Assembly: GCF_963378095.1 (NCBI RefSeq)
Contig: NZ_OY726397.1
Span: 4,464,001-4,528,000, forward strand
Reading direction: 5' to 3'
Source of the DNA: Mycolicibacterium sp. MU0053
Lineage (GTDB): Bacteria > Actinomycetota > Actinomycetes > Mycobacteriales > Mycobacteriaceae
DNA: 64,000 nucleotides
The notes beneath the pieces were generated by a model. It was given only the letters and a program-made list of their open reading frames with translations, was not told where the DNA came from and searched no databases. This document shows, in pieces, positions 39,692-48,695 of this stretch (positions are counted from its first letter, which is position 1; every line of letters starts with the position of its first letter). The position numbers were made by a program, and so were the translations under genes.

Positions 39692-40561
39692 ATGACGACA
39701 TTGGAGATCATGCACACCGGGCCGCTGGCTCTGGTCGAGGATCTCGGCCGGACCGGTAAGGCGCACTTGGGGGTCAGCCGCTCCGGGGCCGCCGACCGGC
39801 GCTCGCACACCTTGGCCAACCGTCTCGTCGCCAACCCCGACGACCGCGCGACCGTCGAGGTCACCCTCGGCGGACTGGTGGCCCGCGTCCGCGGTGGTGA
39901 CGCCGAGATCGCCGTGACCGGCGCCGACACCGACCCGATGCTCAACGGAAAACTGTTCGGCACCAACAGCATTTGCCATGCCCGCGACGGGGACGTCATC
40001 ACCTTGGGCACCCCGTACGCGGGGATGCGTTCCTATCTCGCGGTCCGCGGCGGCATCGACGTCGAGCCGGTGCTCGGGTCGCGCAGCTATGACGTGATGT
40101 CGGCGATCGGGCCGCGTCCGCTGCAGCGCGGGGACATCCTGGACGTCGGCGCGCGCACCGACGAATACCCCGAACTCGACCAGGCACCCGTCGCCGCCAT
40201 CGCGGATCAACTGCTGGAGTTGCGCGTCGTCCCCGGGCCGCGCACCGACTGGTTCGTCGACCCCGACGCGCTGGTACGCACGGTCTGGGTGACCTCGGAT
40301 CGCAGCGACCGGGTCGGCATGCGGCTGACCGGAACGCCGATGCGCTGGCGCTGGCCCGACGGGCACCTGCCGTCGGAGGGCGCCACCCGCGGCGCGATCC
40401 AGGTGCCGCCCAACGGGCTGCCGGTGATCCTGGGGCCCGACCACCCCGTGACCGGCGGCTATCCGGTCGCCGGGGTGATCATCGAAGAGGATGTCGACAA
40501 GGTGGCCCAGCTCCGTCCCGGTCAGCCGGTCCGATTGCACTGGGCCCGGCCGCGCGGCTGA
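39692..40561 (+). CDS. pxpC: 5-oxoprolinase subunit PxpC
   Basis: 289 residues, ATG 39692 after GAGGAG. Biotin-dependent-carboxylase-like/allophanate hydrolase subunit 2 fold (Rv0263c position): [29 protein letters not shown] near residue 10, [15 protein letters not shown] near 54, [21 protein letters not shown] near 118, [32 protein letters not shown] near 230. It forms the PxpBC complex that phosphorylates and opens 5-oxoproline. It is tightly linked to pxpB. Confidence 0.91.
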   Translation: MTTLEIMHTGPLALVEDLGRTGKAHLGVSRSGAADRRSHTLANRLVANPDDRATVEVTLGGLVARVRGGDAEIAVTGADTDPMLNGKLFGTNSICHARDGDVITLGTPYAGMRSYLAVRGGIDVEPVLGSRSYDVMSAIGPRPLQRGDILDVGARTDEYPELDQAPVAAIADQLLELRVVPGPRTDWFVDPDALVRTVWVTSDRSDRVGMRLTGTPMRWRWPDGHLPSEGATRGAIQVPPNGLPVILGPDHPVTGGYPVAGVIIEEDVDKVAQLRPGQPVRLHWARPRG

Positions 40562-40598
40562 GCCTCCAGGGCTCGTAACTGCGGCCGATATGGGATAG

Positions 40599-41153
<555 letters not shown>

Positions 41154-41173
41154 CGCGGGGTACCTTGGATGAA

Positions 41174-41953
41174 GTGAGTGACAGTACCCCCGAAACCGTC
41201 CGGCCCGACCGCGAATCCTTCGACCGGCTCTACCGCGGCGAGCCCGCATTCGAGGGCGGACCACCGCCCGGCGCCATCCCGTGGGACATCGGGCAGGCGC
41301 AACCGCGGCTGATGGAACTCGAGGCGCTCGGCGCGATCTCCGGTGAAGTCCTCGACATCGGCTGCGGCCTCGGCGACAACGCGATCTTCCTGGCCTCCCG
41401 CGGCCACCTGGTAACCGGTCTGGACGGCTCGCCCGCCGCCATCGACCAAGCCCGGCAGCGGGCCGCCGACGCGGGCGCGTCGGTGACCTTCGGCGTCGCC
41501 GACGCCACCGATTTGACCGGCTACGACGGCCGGTTCGACACCGTGATCGACAGCGCGCTGATGCATTGCCTCGACGACGACGGCCGCGACGCCTACGCCG
41601 CGGGCCTGCACCGCGCCACCCGCCCGAACGCGCGGTGGTTCGTGTACTGCTTCGCCGGCGGCACCGTCAACGGGGTGCCGGCCCCGATGCCGGTACCCGA
41701 GGACACCCTGCGCGACACCCTGCACCGCAACGGCTGGCGAATCGACTTCCTGGGACCCACGACGTATCTGGGCACCGTCGCCGGATTCACCGCCGTGACC
41801 GAGGCCCAGCCGGCCCAACTGTCCGACGACTCGGCCCCCGGCCACGAGCAGATGCGCGAGATGGCCGAGCGGGCCGCGGTGATCCTGCCGTTGATCGACG
41901 ACGGACGGGTCCATCTGCCGTTCACTGTGGTGCACGCCACCCGGGTCGGCTGA
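41174..41953 (+). CDS. Class I SAM-dependent methyltransferase
   Basis: 259 residues from GTG 41174. SAM-binding motif I VLDIGCGLGDNAIFLASRG (near residue 58-76), post-I acidic GLDGSPAAIDQAR, motif II FDTVIDSALMHCLDDD near 125. The first 45 residues (SFDRLYRGEPAFEGGPPPGAIPWDIG) are those of the thiopurine/tellurite-type methyltransferases (TehB-like group). Methyl acceptor unknown. It occupies the place where M. tuberculosis and M. smegmatis, as I recall, have a nitrate/nitrite transporter gene (narK) beside nnaR. Confidence 0.85.
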   Translation: MSDSTPETVRPDRESFDRLYRGEPAFEGGPPPGAIPWDIGQAQPRLMELEALGAISGEVLDIGCGLGDNAIFLASRGHLVTGLDGSPAAIDQARQRAADAGASVTFGVADATDLTGYDGRFDTVIDSALMHCLDDDGRDAYAAGLHRATRPNARWFVYCFAGGTVNGVPAPMPVPEDTLRDTLHRNGWRIDFLGPTTYLGTVAGFTAVTEAQPAQLSDDSAPGHEQMREMAERAAVILPLIDDGRVHLPFTVVHATRVG

Positions 41954-42016
41954 ATCCACACGTCGGCGCAATGGCCCAGTAACACCGATGAAATATCGCC
42001 TGCCTACACAGGAACC

Positions 42017-43174
42017 ATGACTGTGCCCGAGGGGGCTCCGCTGACCGGATACCGGGTCGCGGTGACCGCTGCCCGACGCTCCGAGGAGCTGTGCACGCTG
42101 CTGCGTCGCCGCGGAGCCACGGTCTGCGCGGCACCGGCGATCGAGATGGTCTCGCTGCCGGACGATGAGGAACTGCACCGCCACACCGAGGCCCTGATCG
42201 GGCAGCCGCCCGACATCGTGGTGGCCACCACCGGCATCGGGTTCCGCGGCTGGATGGCCGCCGCCGACGGCTGGGGGCTGGCCGGCGACCTCACCGCAGC
42301 GCTGGCCGGCGCCCGGGTGGTCTCCCGCGGGCCCAAGGCCACCGGTGCGTTGCGCGCCGCCGGTCTGCCCGAGGAATGGTCACCGGAATCCGAATCGTCC
42401 CGGGAGGTCCTGGAGTATCTGCGCACCGGCGACATCGCCGGAAAGCGCATAGCGGTGCAACTGCACGGCGCCACCGACGAATGGGATCCGTTTCCGGAGT
42501 TCCTCGACGAACTGCGCGGCGCGGGCGCCGACGTCGTCCCCATCCGGGTGTACCGCTGGCGGGCGGCCCCGCTGGGCGGGCCCTTCGACGCGCTGGTGCA
42601 CGGCATCGCCGACGAACAGTTCGACGCCGTCGCCTTCACCTCGGCGCCCGCGGTCGCGGCCACCCTGCTGCGCGCCACCGATCTCGGCGTTCTCGACCGG
42701 GTGCTGGCGGCGTTGTGCGGACCCGTGCACGCCATGTGCGTCGGTCCCGTCACCGCGCGACCGCTGGTGCATTTGGGGGTGCCGACCTCGGCCCCGGAGC
42801 GGATGCGCCTGGGCGCCCTGGCCCGCCACATCACCGACGAACTCCCGCTGCTGCGCTCGCGCCGACTGGTCGCGGCGGGCCATCAGGTGGAGATCCGCGG
42901 TACCTGCGTCGTGGTCGACGGGGCGGTGAAGGCGTTGTCGCCGGCCAGCATGGCCACCCTGCGGGCGTTGGCCGACAAACCCGGGTTCGTGGTGTCGCGC
43001 GGTGACCTGCTGGCCGCGCTGCCGGGGGCCGGCACCGACACCCACGCGGTCGAGACCGCCGTGCTTCGGCTGCGAACAGCGTTGGGCGACAAGAACATTG
43101 TCGCCACGGTGGTCAAGCGCGGCTACCGGTTGGCGATCCAGGACGGCCCCGCGGATCCGGCGGGTGCGGGGTGA
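42017..43174 (+). CDS. nnaR: Nitrogen regulator NnaR (uroporphyrinogen-III-synthase-like plus winged helix)
   Basis: 385 residues in two parts. About residues 1-265 resemble uroporphyrinogen-III synthase HemD (YRVAVTAARRSEELCTLLRRRGATV near residue 12, VVATTGIGFRGW near 69, FTSAPAVAATLL near 212). About 285-375 is an OmpR-type winged helix (KALSPASMATLRALADKPGFVVSRGDLLAALPGAGTDTHAVETAVLRLRTALGDKNIVATVVKRGYRL). This is Rv0260c; the M. smegmatis orthologue, NnaR, co-activates nitrate/nitrite assimilation genes with GlnR. The HemD part is thought to be regulatory. Its stop overlaps the cbiX GTG (GTGA). The likely target nirBD lies 1.5 kb downstream. Confidence 0.92.
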   Translation: MTVPEGAPLTGYRVAVTAARRSEELCTLLRRRGATVCAAPAIEMVSLPDDEELHRHTEALIGQPPDIVVATTGIGFRGWMAAADGWGLAGDLTAALAGARVVSRGPKATGALRAAGLPEEWSPESESSREVLEYLRTGDIAGKRIAVQLHGATDEWDPFPEFLDELRGAGADVVPIRVYRWRAAPLGGPFDALVHGIADEQFDAVAFTSAPAVAATLLRATDLGVLDRVLAALCGPVHAMCVGPVTARPLVHLGVPTSAPERMRLGALARHITDELPLLRSRRLVAAGHQVEIRGTCVVVDGAVKALSPASMATLRALADKPGFVVSRGDLLAALPGAGTDTHAVETAVLRLRTALGDKNIVATVVKRGYRLAIQDGPADPAGAG

Positions 43175-43977
43175 GAGAACTGGTGCTGGTGGCGCACGGC
43201 ACCCGCAAGCCCGGCGGGGTCTCGATGATCGGCGAACTCGCCGAGCGGGTCGGTGCCGCGCTCGCCCGACCGGTGCGGGTGGCCTTCGTCGACGTGCTCG
43301 GTCCCACGCCCAGCGAGGTGTTGCGCAGCCTCGGCGGCGCCCCGGCCATCGTGGTGCCGGCCTTCCTGTCCAGCGGCTACCACGTGCGTAGCGACCTTCC
43401 GGACCACATCGCGGCCAGCGCCCATCCGGCGGTCACCGTGACCCCCGCCCTGGGCCCGGACCCGCAGATGGTCCGGGTGGTCACCGACCGTCTGCTGGAA
43501 TCCGGTTGGCGCCCAGGCGATTCCGTCGTGCTGGCGGCGGCCGGCACCTCGGACCGGGGTGCGCAACGGGATCTGCGGATCACCGCGACGCTGCTGTCGG
43601 CGGCGCTGGGCAACCGCGTCGAGTTGGCGTACGCGGCCACCGGTGAACCCCGGGTGCCACAGGCCGTGCGCCGGCTCCGGGCGGCGGGTGCCCGCCGGGT
43701 GGTCATCGCGTCCTATCTGCTGGCCGATGGCCTGTTCCAGGACCGCCTGCGCGGCGCCGGCGCCGATCTGGTCACCGCGCCGGTGGGCCTGCACCCGGGT
43801 ACGGTGCGGCTGGTCACCGCGCGCTTTCGCCGGGCGGTGCTGCCGGTCCTGAGCGGGGCCGTTGTCGGCCGGCCTCTTCCTCGCGGAACTACACCGCTCG
43901 TCGAACCGGCCGAGTCCATTGTCGCCCGGCCTCTTCCTCGCGGAACTACACCGCTCGTCGAACCGGCCGGGGCCTAG
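43171..43977 (+). CDS. cbiX: CbiX/SirB-type sirohydrochlorin chelatase with extended tail
   Basis: 268 residues, GTG 43171. Two CbiX half-domains: VLVAHGTRKPGGVSMIGEL (residues 5-23, metal-ligand His8), FLSSGYHVRSDLPDHI near 65 (second His), VVLAAAGTSDRGAQRDL near 118 and VVIASYLLADGLFQDRL near 177. It inserts Fe into sirohydrochlorin to make sirohaem for NirB, or Co for cobalamin. The family normally ends near RRAVLPVL; here about 35 extra residues encoded by a duplicated DNA segment follow (RPLPRGTTPLVEPA twice). It is translationally coupled to nnaR. Confidence 0.9.
   Translation: MRELVLVAHGTRKPGGVSMIGELAERVGAALARPVRVAFVDVLGPTPSEVLRSLGGAPAIVVPAFLSSGYHVRSDLPDHIAASAHPAVTVTPALGPDPQMVRVVTDRLLESGWRPGDSVVLAAAGTSDRGAQRDLRITATLLSAALGNRVELAYAATGEPRVPQAVRRLRAAGARRVVIASYLLADGLFQDRLRGAGADLVTAPVGLHPGTVRLVTARFRRAVLPVLSGAVVGRPLPRGTTPLVEPAESIVARPLPRGTTPLVEPAGA
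43869..43969. repeat. 44-bp direct repeat, period 57 bp, inside cbiX 3' end
   Basis: Positions 43869-43912 and 43926-43969 are identical (each starts CCGGCCTCTTCCTCGCGG and ends GAACCGGCCG). The period of 57 bp (19 codons) keeps the frame, so the repeat adds a duplicated peptide tail to CbiX. Confidence 0.9.
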
Positions 43978-44300
43978 ATACAGCCGCTGACGCTGATGCG
44001 ACGGCCGACGTTCGCGCACACGTTGACATTTGGCGGCGGCGGCGGTGGTGGCGGCGGTGGTGGGGCGGCCGTCTCGTAGTCCTCGGGCAGCGGCGCATAC
44101 GCCGCCGGGGGCGGCACCCACGGCGCGATCGCGTCGGCGATGTTGCCGCAGCCGCTGACCGAGACGTGCCGACCACCGGCTCCGACGCACACGTCGGCCC
44201 AGCTGTGCGCGGGCGCCACGACGGTGCCGAAACCCTGGACGCCGGTGGCCAGGGCAATCGAGAAGACCGCCACGACGCCGACTCTGGCGCTTCGGTTCAT
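43974..44300 (-). CDS. Small secreted protein with poly-Pro and SVSGC repeats
   Basis: 108 residues from ATG 44300. Signal peptide VGVVAVFSIALATGVQGFGTVVA, cleavage near residues 30-35. Two similar motifs, CVGAGGRHVSVSGC (38-51) and CANVGRRISVSGC (95-107), each end in SVSGC and flank an acidic part and a run of 11 prolines (80-90). Four Cys suit two disulfides. Function unknown; it is convergent with cbiX with a four-base stop overlap, and precedes no obvious operon partner. Confidence 0.78.
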   Translation of the reverse strand: MNRSARVGVVAVFSIALATGVQGFGTVVAPAHSWADVCVGAGGRHVSVSGCGNIADAIAPWVPPPAAYAPLPEDYETAAPPPPPPPPPPPNVNVCANVGRRISVSGCI

Positions 44301-44352
44301 CGCGGGCCTCCTCACACGTGGCATTGGTGTGACGATAGCCGCACCGCGGCTG

Positions 44353-44700
44353 TCAGCGGCCGACTTCGACAAACCCGTCGGCGGTGGTGCGGGTGGCGTA
44401 GACCGGGACCGTCACGCTCGGATCCTCGAGGCAGGCCCCGTCCCGCAGCCCGAAGGCCTGCTTCTTGATCGGGGACTGCACCACAGGTCGGCCGTCCCGG
44501 TCGCCGACGATGCCGCGGGACAGCACGGCCGCACCGGAGAAGGGGTCGATATTGCCCACGGCGTGCAGCGTGCCGTCGGCCAGCCGGAACAGCGCGGCCT
44601 GAGCGCCGTCGTCGAGCAGCACCGCCACCCCGCGGTCGGGGATCAGGTGGGCGTACCGGCAGGCCGCCGTCCAGATCCGGACATCGTCAAGCACGCTCAT
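44353..44700 (-). CDS. nirD: Nitrite reductase small subunit NirD
   Basis: 115 residues, ATG 44700, overlapping the nirB end by 14 bases. Rieske-like fold lacking Cys/His cluster ligands, as in NirD: RYAHLIPDRGVAVLLDDGAQAALFRLADGTLHAVGNIDPFSGAAVLSRGIVGDRDGRPVVQSPIKKQAFGLRDGACLEDP. It works with NirB to reduce nitrite to ammonium with NADH for assimilation. Cytosolic. Confidence 0.94.
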   Translation of the reverse strand: MSVLDDVRIWTAACRYAHLIPDRGVAVLLDDGAQAALFRLADGTLHAVGNIDPFSGAAVLSRGIVGDRDGRPVVQSPIKKQAFGLRDGACLEDPSVTVPVYATRTTADGFVEVGR

Positions 44701-47260
44701 CGGTGCTCCTTTCGGGGACGAACACGGGCATCCCGATCGGCACCTTGCGGCCCGACCTCTCGGTGAATTGCACGGTGGGATCTTCTTTTTCGGGCGCGTT
44801 GACGAACGACACGAACCGGGTCAGCTTGTCGGGGTCCTCCAGCACGCCCTTCCATTCGCAGGAGTAGCCCGTGACGTGGCGCGCCATCGCCTCTTCGAAT
44901 TCCGCCGCCAGGCCCAGCGAGTCCTGGCACACCACCTCGCGCAGATGGTCCAGCCCGCCCTCGAGGCCCTCGACCCAGGGTGCGGTGCGCTGCAACCGGT
45001 CCGCGGTGCGGATGTAGAACATCAGGAACCGGTCGACGTAGCGGATCAACGTCTCGGTGTCGAGGTCGGCGGCCAGCAGCTGGGCGTGCTTGGGCGTCGC
45101 GCCGCCGTTGCCGCCGACATAGAGGTTCCAGCCGGATTCGGTGGCGATGACCCCGACGTCCTTGCCGCGGGCCTCGGCGCACTCCCGCGCGCACCCGGAG
45201 ACCCCCATCTTGATCTTGTGCGGGGCCCGCAGGCCGCGATAGCGCAGCTCCAGGTCGATCGCCAACTGCACCGAATCCTGCTGGCCGTAGCGGCACCAAT
45301 CGCTGCCCACACAACTCTTGACGGTGCGCAACGACTTGCCGTACGCCTGGCCGGACTCCATGCCGCCGTCGACGAGGCGCTGCCAGATCTGCGGGAGTTG
45401 TTCGACCCGGGCGCCGAACAGGTCGATCCGCTGACCGCCGGTGATCTTGGTGTACAGCCCGAAATCCTTGGCGATCTGCCCGATCAGGATCAGCTGGTCT
45501 GCGGTGATGTCGCCGCCGGGCACCCGGGGCACCACCGAATAGCTGCCGTTGCGCTGAATGTTGGCCAGGAAGTGGTCGTTGGAGTCCTGGAGCGCGGCCT
45601 GCTCCCCGTCGAGGATGTGGTCGGAACTGGTCGAGGCCAGGATCGAGGCGACCACCGGTTTGCAGATGTCGCAGCCGGCCCCGCTGCCGAACCGGGCGAT
45701 CAGCGCGCTGAACGTGCGGGTACCGGTGGCGGTGATGATCTCGAACAGTTCGGCGCGCGACTGCGGAAAGTGCTCGCACAGCGCCTTGGACTGTTCGACG
45801 CCCTCGGCCTCGAGCAGTTGCTTGAGCAGCGGAACGCACGAGCCGCAGGAGGTGCCCGCGCCCGTGCAGGCCTTCAGGGCCGGCACGTCGGCGCACCCGC
45901 CCGCGATGGCGTTCGTGAGATCGCATTTGGTGACGTTGTTGCACGAGCAGACCTGGGCGTCATCCGGCAGCGCCCCGATCCCCAATGCGGCGGCGCCCGA
46001 ACCGGAATCGACCGGGGCGATCAGCGACAACGGATCACCGGGCAGTTGACTGCCGACCATCGGCCGCAGCACCCCGTAGGCCGAGGCGTCGCCGACCAGC
46101 ACACCGCCCAGCAGGGTGCCGGCGTCGTCGGAGAGCACCAGCTTCGCGTAGGTCTGCTTCACCGGATCGTTGACCACGACCTCGAGGCACCCCGGCGTGG
46201 CCCCCATCGCATCGCCGAAGCTCGCGACGTCGACGCCGAGCAGCTTGAGCTTGGTCGACAGGTCGGCACCCGGAAATTCGGCGGCCCCGCCGACCAGGCG
46301 ATCTGCCACCACCTCGGCCGAGGTGTATCCCGGCGCCACCAGGCCGTAGCAGCGGCCCTCGATGGCCGCCACCTCACCGATCGCGTAGATGCTGGGATCG
46401 CTTGTGACACAGGACAGGTCGGTGAGTACGCCGCCGCGTTCGGCGATCCGCAGCCCGGCCTCGCGAGCCAACTCGTCGCGCGGACGCACGCCGGCCGCGA
46501 AGATCACCACGCCCGTATCGATGAATGTCCCGTCGCTCAGCGTGACCCGCAACGCGTCGGTGTCGGCGGAGCGCCGGACCGGCCGATTGCGTTGGGCGGG
46601 CCTGATGGTCTCGGTGCCGACGCCGGTGTGCACGGTGATGCCCAACTCGGTGATCATGGCGCCCAACAGCGCGCCGCCGGCCTCGTCGACCTGCTGGGAC
46701 ATCAACCGCGACGAGCGCTCCACGACATGCGCGGCCAGCCCGAACCCGCGCAGGGCGTTGGCGGCCTCGAGGCCGAGCAGGCCGCCGCCGATCACGACGC
46801 CCACCGGCGCGCCACCGGCACCCAGCGCCCGCATCGCGGCGGCCCGGATCGCGTCGAGGTCATCGAGAGTGCGGTAGACGTGACACGACGGGAGGTCTCG
46901 GCCGGGCACCGGCGGCACGAACGCATACGATCCGGTCGCCAGCACCAACGCGTCGTAGTCGACCCGCGTACCGTCGGCGGTCTTCACGAACTTCGCCGTC
47001 GGGTTGATCTCGACCACGCGGCCACCGAGTCGGACGTCGATCCGGTCGACACCGCGGTAATCGTTGCCCGGCAGCGCCAACCGGCCGCGCTCCCAATGCT
47101 CGGTGTAGGCGGTCAGGCCGACCCGGTCGTAGGCGGCGTCGGTTTCCTCGCCGAGCACGGTGAGGGTCCAACGACCGTCGGTGTCGCGGGCGCGCAACGC
47201 CTCGACGAAACGGTGCCCGACCATGCCGTGACCCACCACGACGCACTTTTGTGACTGCAT
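44687..47260 (-). CDS. nirB: NADH-dependent assimilatory nitrite reductase large subunit NirB
   Basis: 857 residues. The N-terminal FAD/NAD(P)H module (about 1-410) starts VVVGHGMVGHRFVEAL and has VGVVIGGGLLGLEAANALRGFG near 155. A BFD-like [2Fe-2S] domain (CSCNNVTKCDL, then CTGAGTSCGSC) lies near 430-475 and a second Cys pair (GCDICKP) near 530. The sirohaem/[4Fe-4S] half has VKSCVGSDWCRYGQQDS near 645 and GVSGCARECAEARGK near 685. It reduces nitrite by six electrons. Sirohaem comes through CbiX nearby. Expression is expected to need GlnR and NnaR; the upstream palindrome at 47322 is a candidate site. Confidence 0.95.
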   Translation of the reverse strand: MQSQKCVVVGHGMVGHRFVEALRARDTDGRWTLTVLGEETDAAYDRVGLTAYTEHWERGRLALPGNDYRGVDRIDVRLGGRVVEINPTAKFVKTADGTRVDYDALVLATGSYAFVPPVPGRDLPSCHVYRTLDDLDAIRAAAMRALGAGGAPVGVVIGGGLLGLEAANALRGFGLAAHVVERSSRLMSQQVDEAGGALLGAMITELGITVHTGVGTETIRPAQRNRPVRRSADTDALRVTLSDGTFIDTGVVIFAAGVRPRDELAREAGLRIAERGGVLTDLSCVTSDPSIYAIGEVAAIEGRCYGLVAPGYTSAEVVADRLVGGAAEFPGADLSTKLKLLGVDVASFGDAMGATPGCLEVVVNDPVKQTYAKLVLSDDAGTLLGGVLVGDASAYGVLRPMVGSQLPGDPLSLIAPVDSGSGAAALGIGALPDDAQVCSCNNVTKCDLTNAIAGGCADVPALKACTGAGTSCGSCVPLLKQLLEAEGVEQSKALCEHFPQSRAELFEIITATGTRTFSALIARFGSGAGCDICKPVVASILASTSSDHILDGEQAALQDSNDHFLANIQRNGSYSVVPRVPGGDITADQLILIGQIAKDFGLYTKITGGQRIDLFGARVEQLPQIWQRLVDGGMESGQAYGKSLRTVKSCVGSDWCRYGQQDSVQLAIDLELRYRGLRAPHKIKMGVSGCARECAEARGKDVGVIATESGWNLYVGGNGGATPKHAQLLAADLDTETLIRYVDRFLMFYIRTADRLQRTAPWVEGLEGGLDHLREVVCQDSLGLAAEFEEAMARHVTGYSCEWKGVLEDPDKLTRFVSFVNAPEKEDPTVQFTERSGRKVPIGMPVFVPERSTDERA

Positions 47261-47321
47261 GGCTGCGACGCTAGAAAGCGTGTATTGCCGCGATGTCGTC
47301 TCGGTGTGAACCGCCCATCAC

Positions 47322-47335
47322 GGTGTGCTCACACC
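47322..47335. promoter_or_regulatory. GGTGTG-CT-CACACC palindrome before nirB
   Basis: A perfect 6-2-6 palindrome 62 bp upstream of the nirB ATG, with another GGTGTG half-site at 47303-47308. Candidate NnaR or GlnR site; it does not match the GlnR consensus as I know it, so assignment is open. Confidence 0.45.
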
Positions 47336-47390
47336 CGCGTCGTCCCGCTGTGAGCGGTTCGCTGCACGCAACCGGCGGCGGATTCGGCGA

Positions 47391-48161
47391 CTAGCTCCAG
47401 CGCCCCAGGATCTCGTTGGCGCGGGTGGCCAGCGCGGCCTGGAAGAACGGGCCGAAGCTGATGCGGCCCACCCCCAACGGACCGAACGAGGCCGGATCGT
47501 CCTGATCCGGCAGCGCGATCGCGTTGATCGGCAGCGGCAACTCCGAGGCCAGCCGCGTCAACGTGTCCGGGTCGTGGCGGCCCACCGGGTACAGGCAGTC
47601 GGCGCCGGCCTCGGCCGCCTCCGTCAACCGCGCGATCGCACGGTCGACGCGGTCGCCGTCGTCGCCGTCCTTGCGCAGGAACAGATCTGTGCGGGCGTTG
47701 ACCACCACGTGGACGCCCGCCGCGTCGGCGGCCTGACGCAGCGCGCCGACCAACGCGGCGTGCTCGCCCGAGGAGCGCAACCGCTTGCCTTCGCTGTGCA
47801 CGGAGTCCTCGATGTTGAGTCCCACCGCGCCCACTCGCAGCAGGCCCGCGATCAGGTCCTCGGGCGGGACCCCGTAGCCCGATTCGATGTCGACCGAGAT
47901 GGGCACGTCGACCTTCGCGGTGATGTGTTCGACCCGGGTCAGCAGGTCGTCGAACGACATCCCCTCGTTGTCGGGCTTGCCGATGGAATCGGCCACCGGG
48001 TGGCTGCCCACGGTCAACGCGGCGAACCCGGCATCGACCGCTAGCGCCGCCGACCAGGCGTCCCACACCGTCGGCAACACCACCGGATCGCCGGGTTTGT
48101 GCAGGCCCAGCAGGGTGTCCGCCCGTTGGGCCAAAACGTCTTTGCTGATCTGGTTGCTCAT
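47391..48161 (-). CDS. Isocitrate lyase/PEP mutase-family protein
   Basis: 256 residues from ATG 48161 (CAGGAG five bases upstream). Alpha/beta barrel of the ICL/PEPM superfamily: VLPTVWDAWSAALAVDAGFAALTVGSHPVADSIG (residues 27-60), Mg-binding VDIESGYG near 91 and LNIEDSVHSEGKRL near 114, VVNARTDLFL near 147 and YPVGRHDPDTL near 185. The KKCGH catalytic loop of true isocitrate lyases is missing; this subgroup includes oxaloacetate decarboxylases and C-C bond lyases. It is divergent from the sdh operon with a CRP-like box between. Confidence 0.86.
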   Translation of the reverse strand: MSNQISKDVLAQRADTLLGLHKPGDPVVLPTVWDAWSAALAVDAGFAALTVGSHPVADSIGKPDNEGMSFDDLLTRVEHITAKVDVPISVDIESGYGVPPEDLIAGLLRVGAVGLNIEDSVHSEGKRLRSSGEHAALVGALRQAADAAGVHVVVNARTDLFLRKDGDDGDRVDRAIARLTEAAEAGADCLYPVGRHDPDTLTRLASELPLPINAIALPDQDDPASFGPLGVGRISFGPFFQAALATRANEILGRWS

Positions 48162-48188
48162 CCATTCTCCTGTTCGGCGGCGCGCGGA

Positions 48189-48204
48189 CGTGACGTGAGT
48201 CACG
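48189..48204. promoter_or_regulatory. CRP-like site before the sdh1 operon
   Basis: CGTGACGTGAGTCACG fits GTGA-N6-TCAC with 6-bp arms. It lies 73 bp upstream of the TTG start at 48277 and 28 bp from the divergent lyase ATG. A role for cAMP-CRP in mycobacterial sdh1 control is plausible from general knowledge. Confidence 0.6.
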
Positions 48205-48276
48205 CCCCGATCATGATGTGGCTAGCATCAGGTGTCGTAATGTGATTCATGACACCCTTCAGCCCAAGGAGGTCAC

Positions 48277-48576
48277 TTGTCCAGTACTACCGAACTCGCC
48301 GAACTGCACAACCTCGTCTCTAGCCTGCGCCGCTGCGTCACATCGCTGCGGTCTCGCTATGGCGAGAGCCCGGCGATGCGCAGGATCGTGCTCGACGCCG
48401 ACCGCATCCTCGACGATGTCGAGTTGCTCAACTCCGATGCCAACGATCTGGACCTGACGCGCTGCGCCCAGCAGCACACCGGCGAAAAGATCCCCGTCCC
48501 GGATACGCAGTACGACAGCGAATTCTGGCGGGACGTCGATGACGAAGGTGTCGGCGGTCACAGTCGCCCCCACTGA
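48277..48576 (+). CDS. Conserved hypothetical, Rv0250c-like (sdh operon leader gene)
   Basis: 99 residues, TTG start 48277 chosen because AAGGAGG ends four bases before it. Helical N-terminal half (ELAELHNLVSSLRRCVTSLRSRYGESPAMRRIVLDADRILDDVELLNSDANDLDL) and an acidic C-terminus with DTQYDSEFWRDVDDEGVGGHSRPH. It is the first gene of the sdh1 cluster in the same order as Rv0250c-Rv0247c. Function not established; an assembly or regulatory partner of Sdh1 is possible. Confidence 0.87.
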   Translation: MSSTTELAELHNLVSSLRRCVTSLRSRYGESPAMRRIVLDADRILDDVELLNSDANDLDLTRCAQQHTGEKIPVPDTQYDSEFWRDVDDEGVGGHSRPH

Positions 48577-48695
48577 GCCATCCCCGCCACATCGCCTGTG
48601 ATGCCGTAGCAGTAGCCTGCGGGGTGCACACCCAGCGTGCCCCGCCGACCGCCCCCGCCCACTGACGCCCCGCGTCGAAGAAGGGAACCGATGCA

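Noticed and set aside
44768..47254. 828-residue rightward frame opposite nirB
   Set aside because: Mirror of nirB codon structure; no recognisable domain and no ribosome-binding site.
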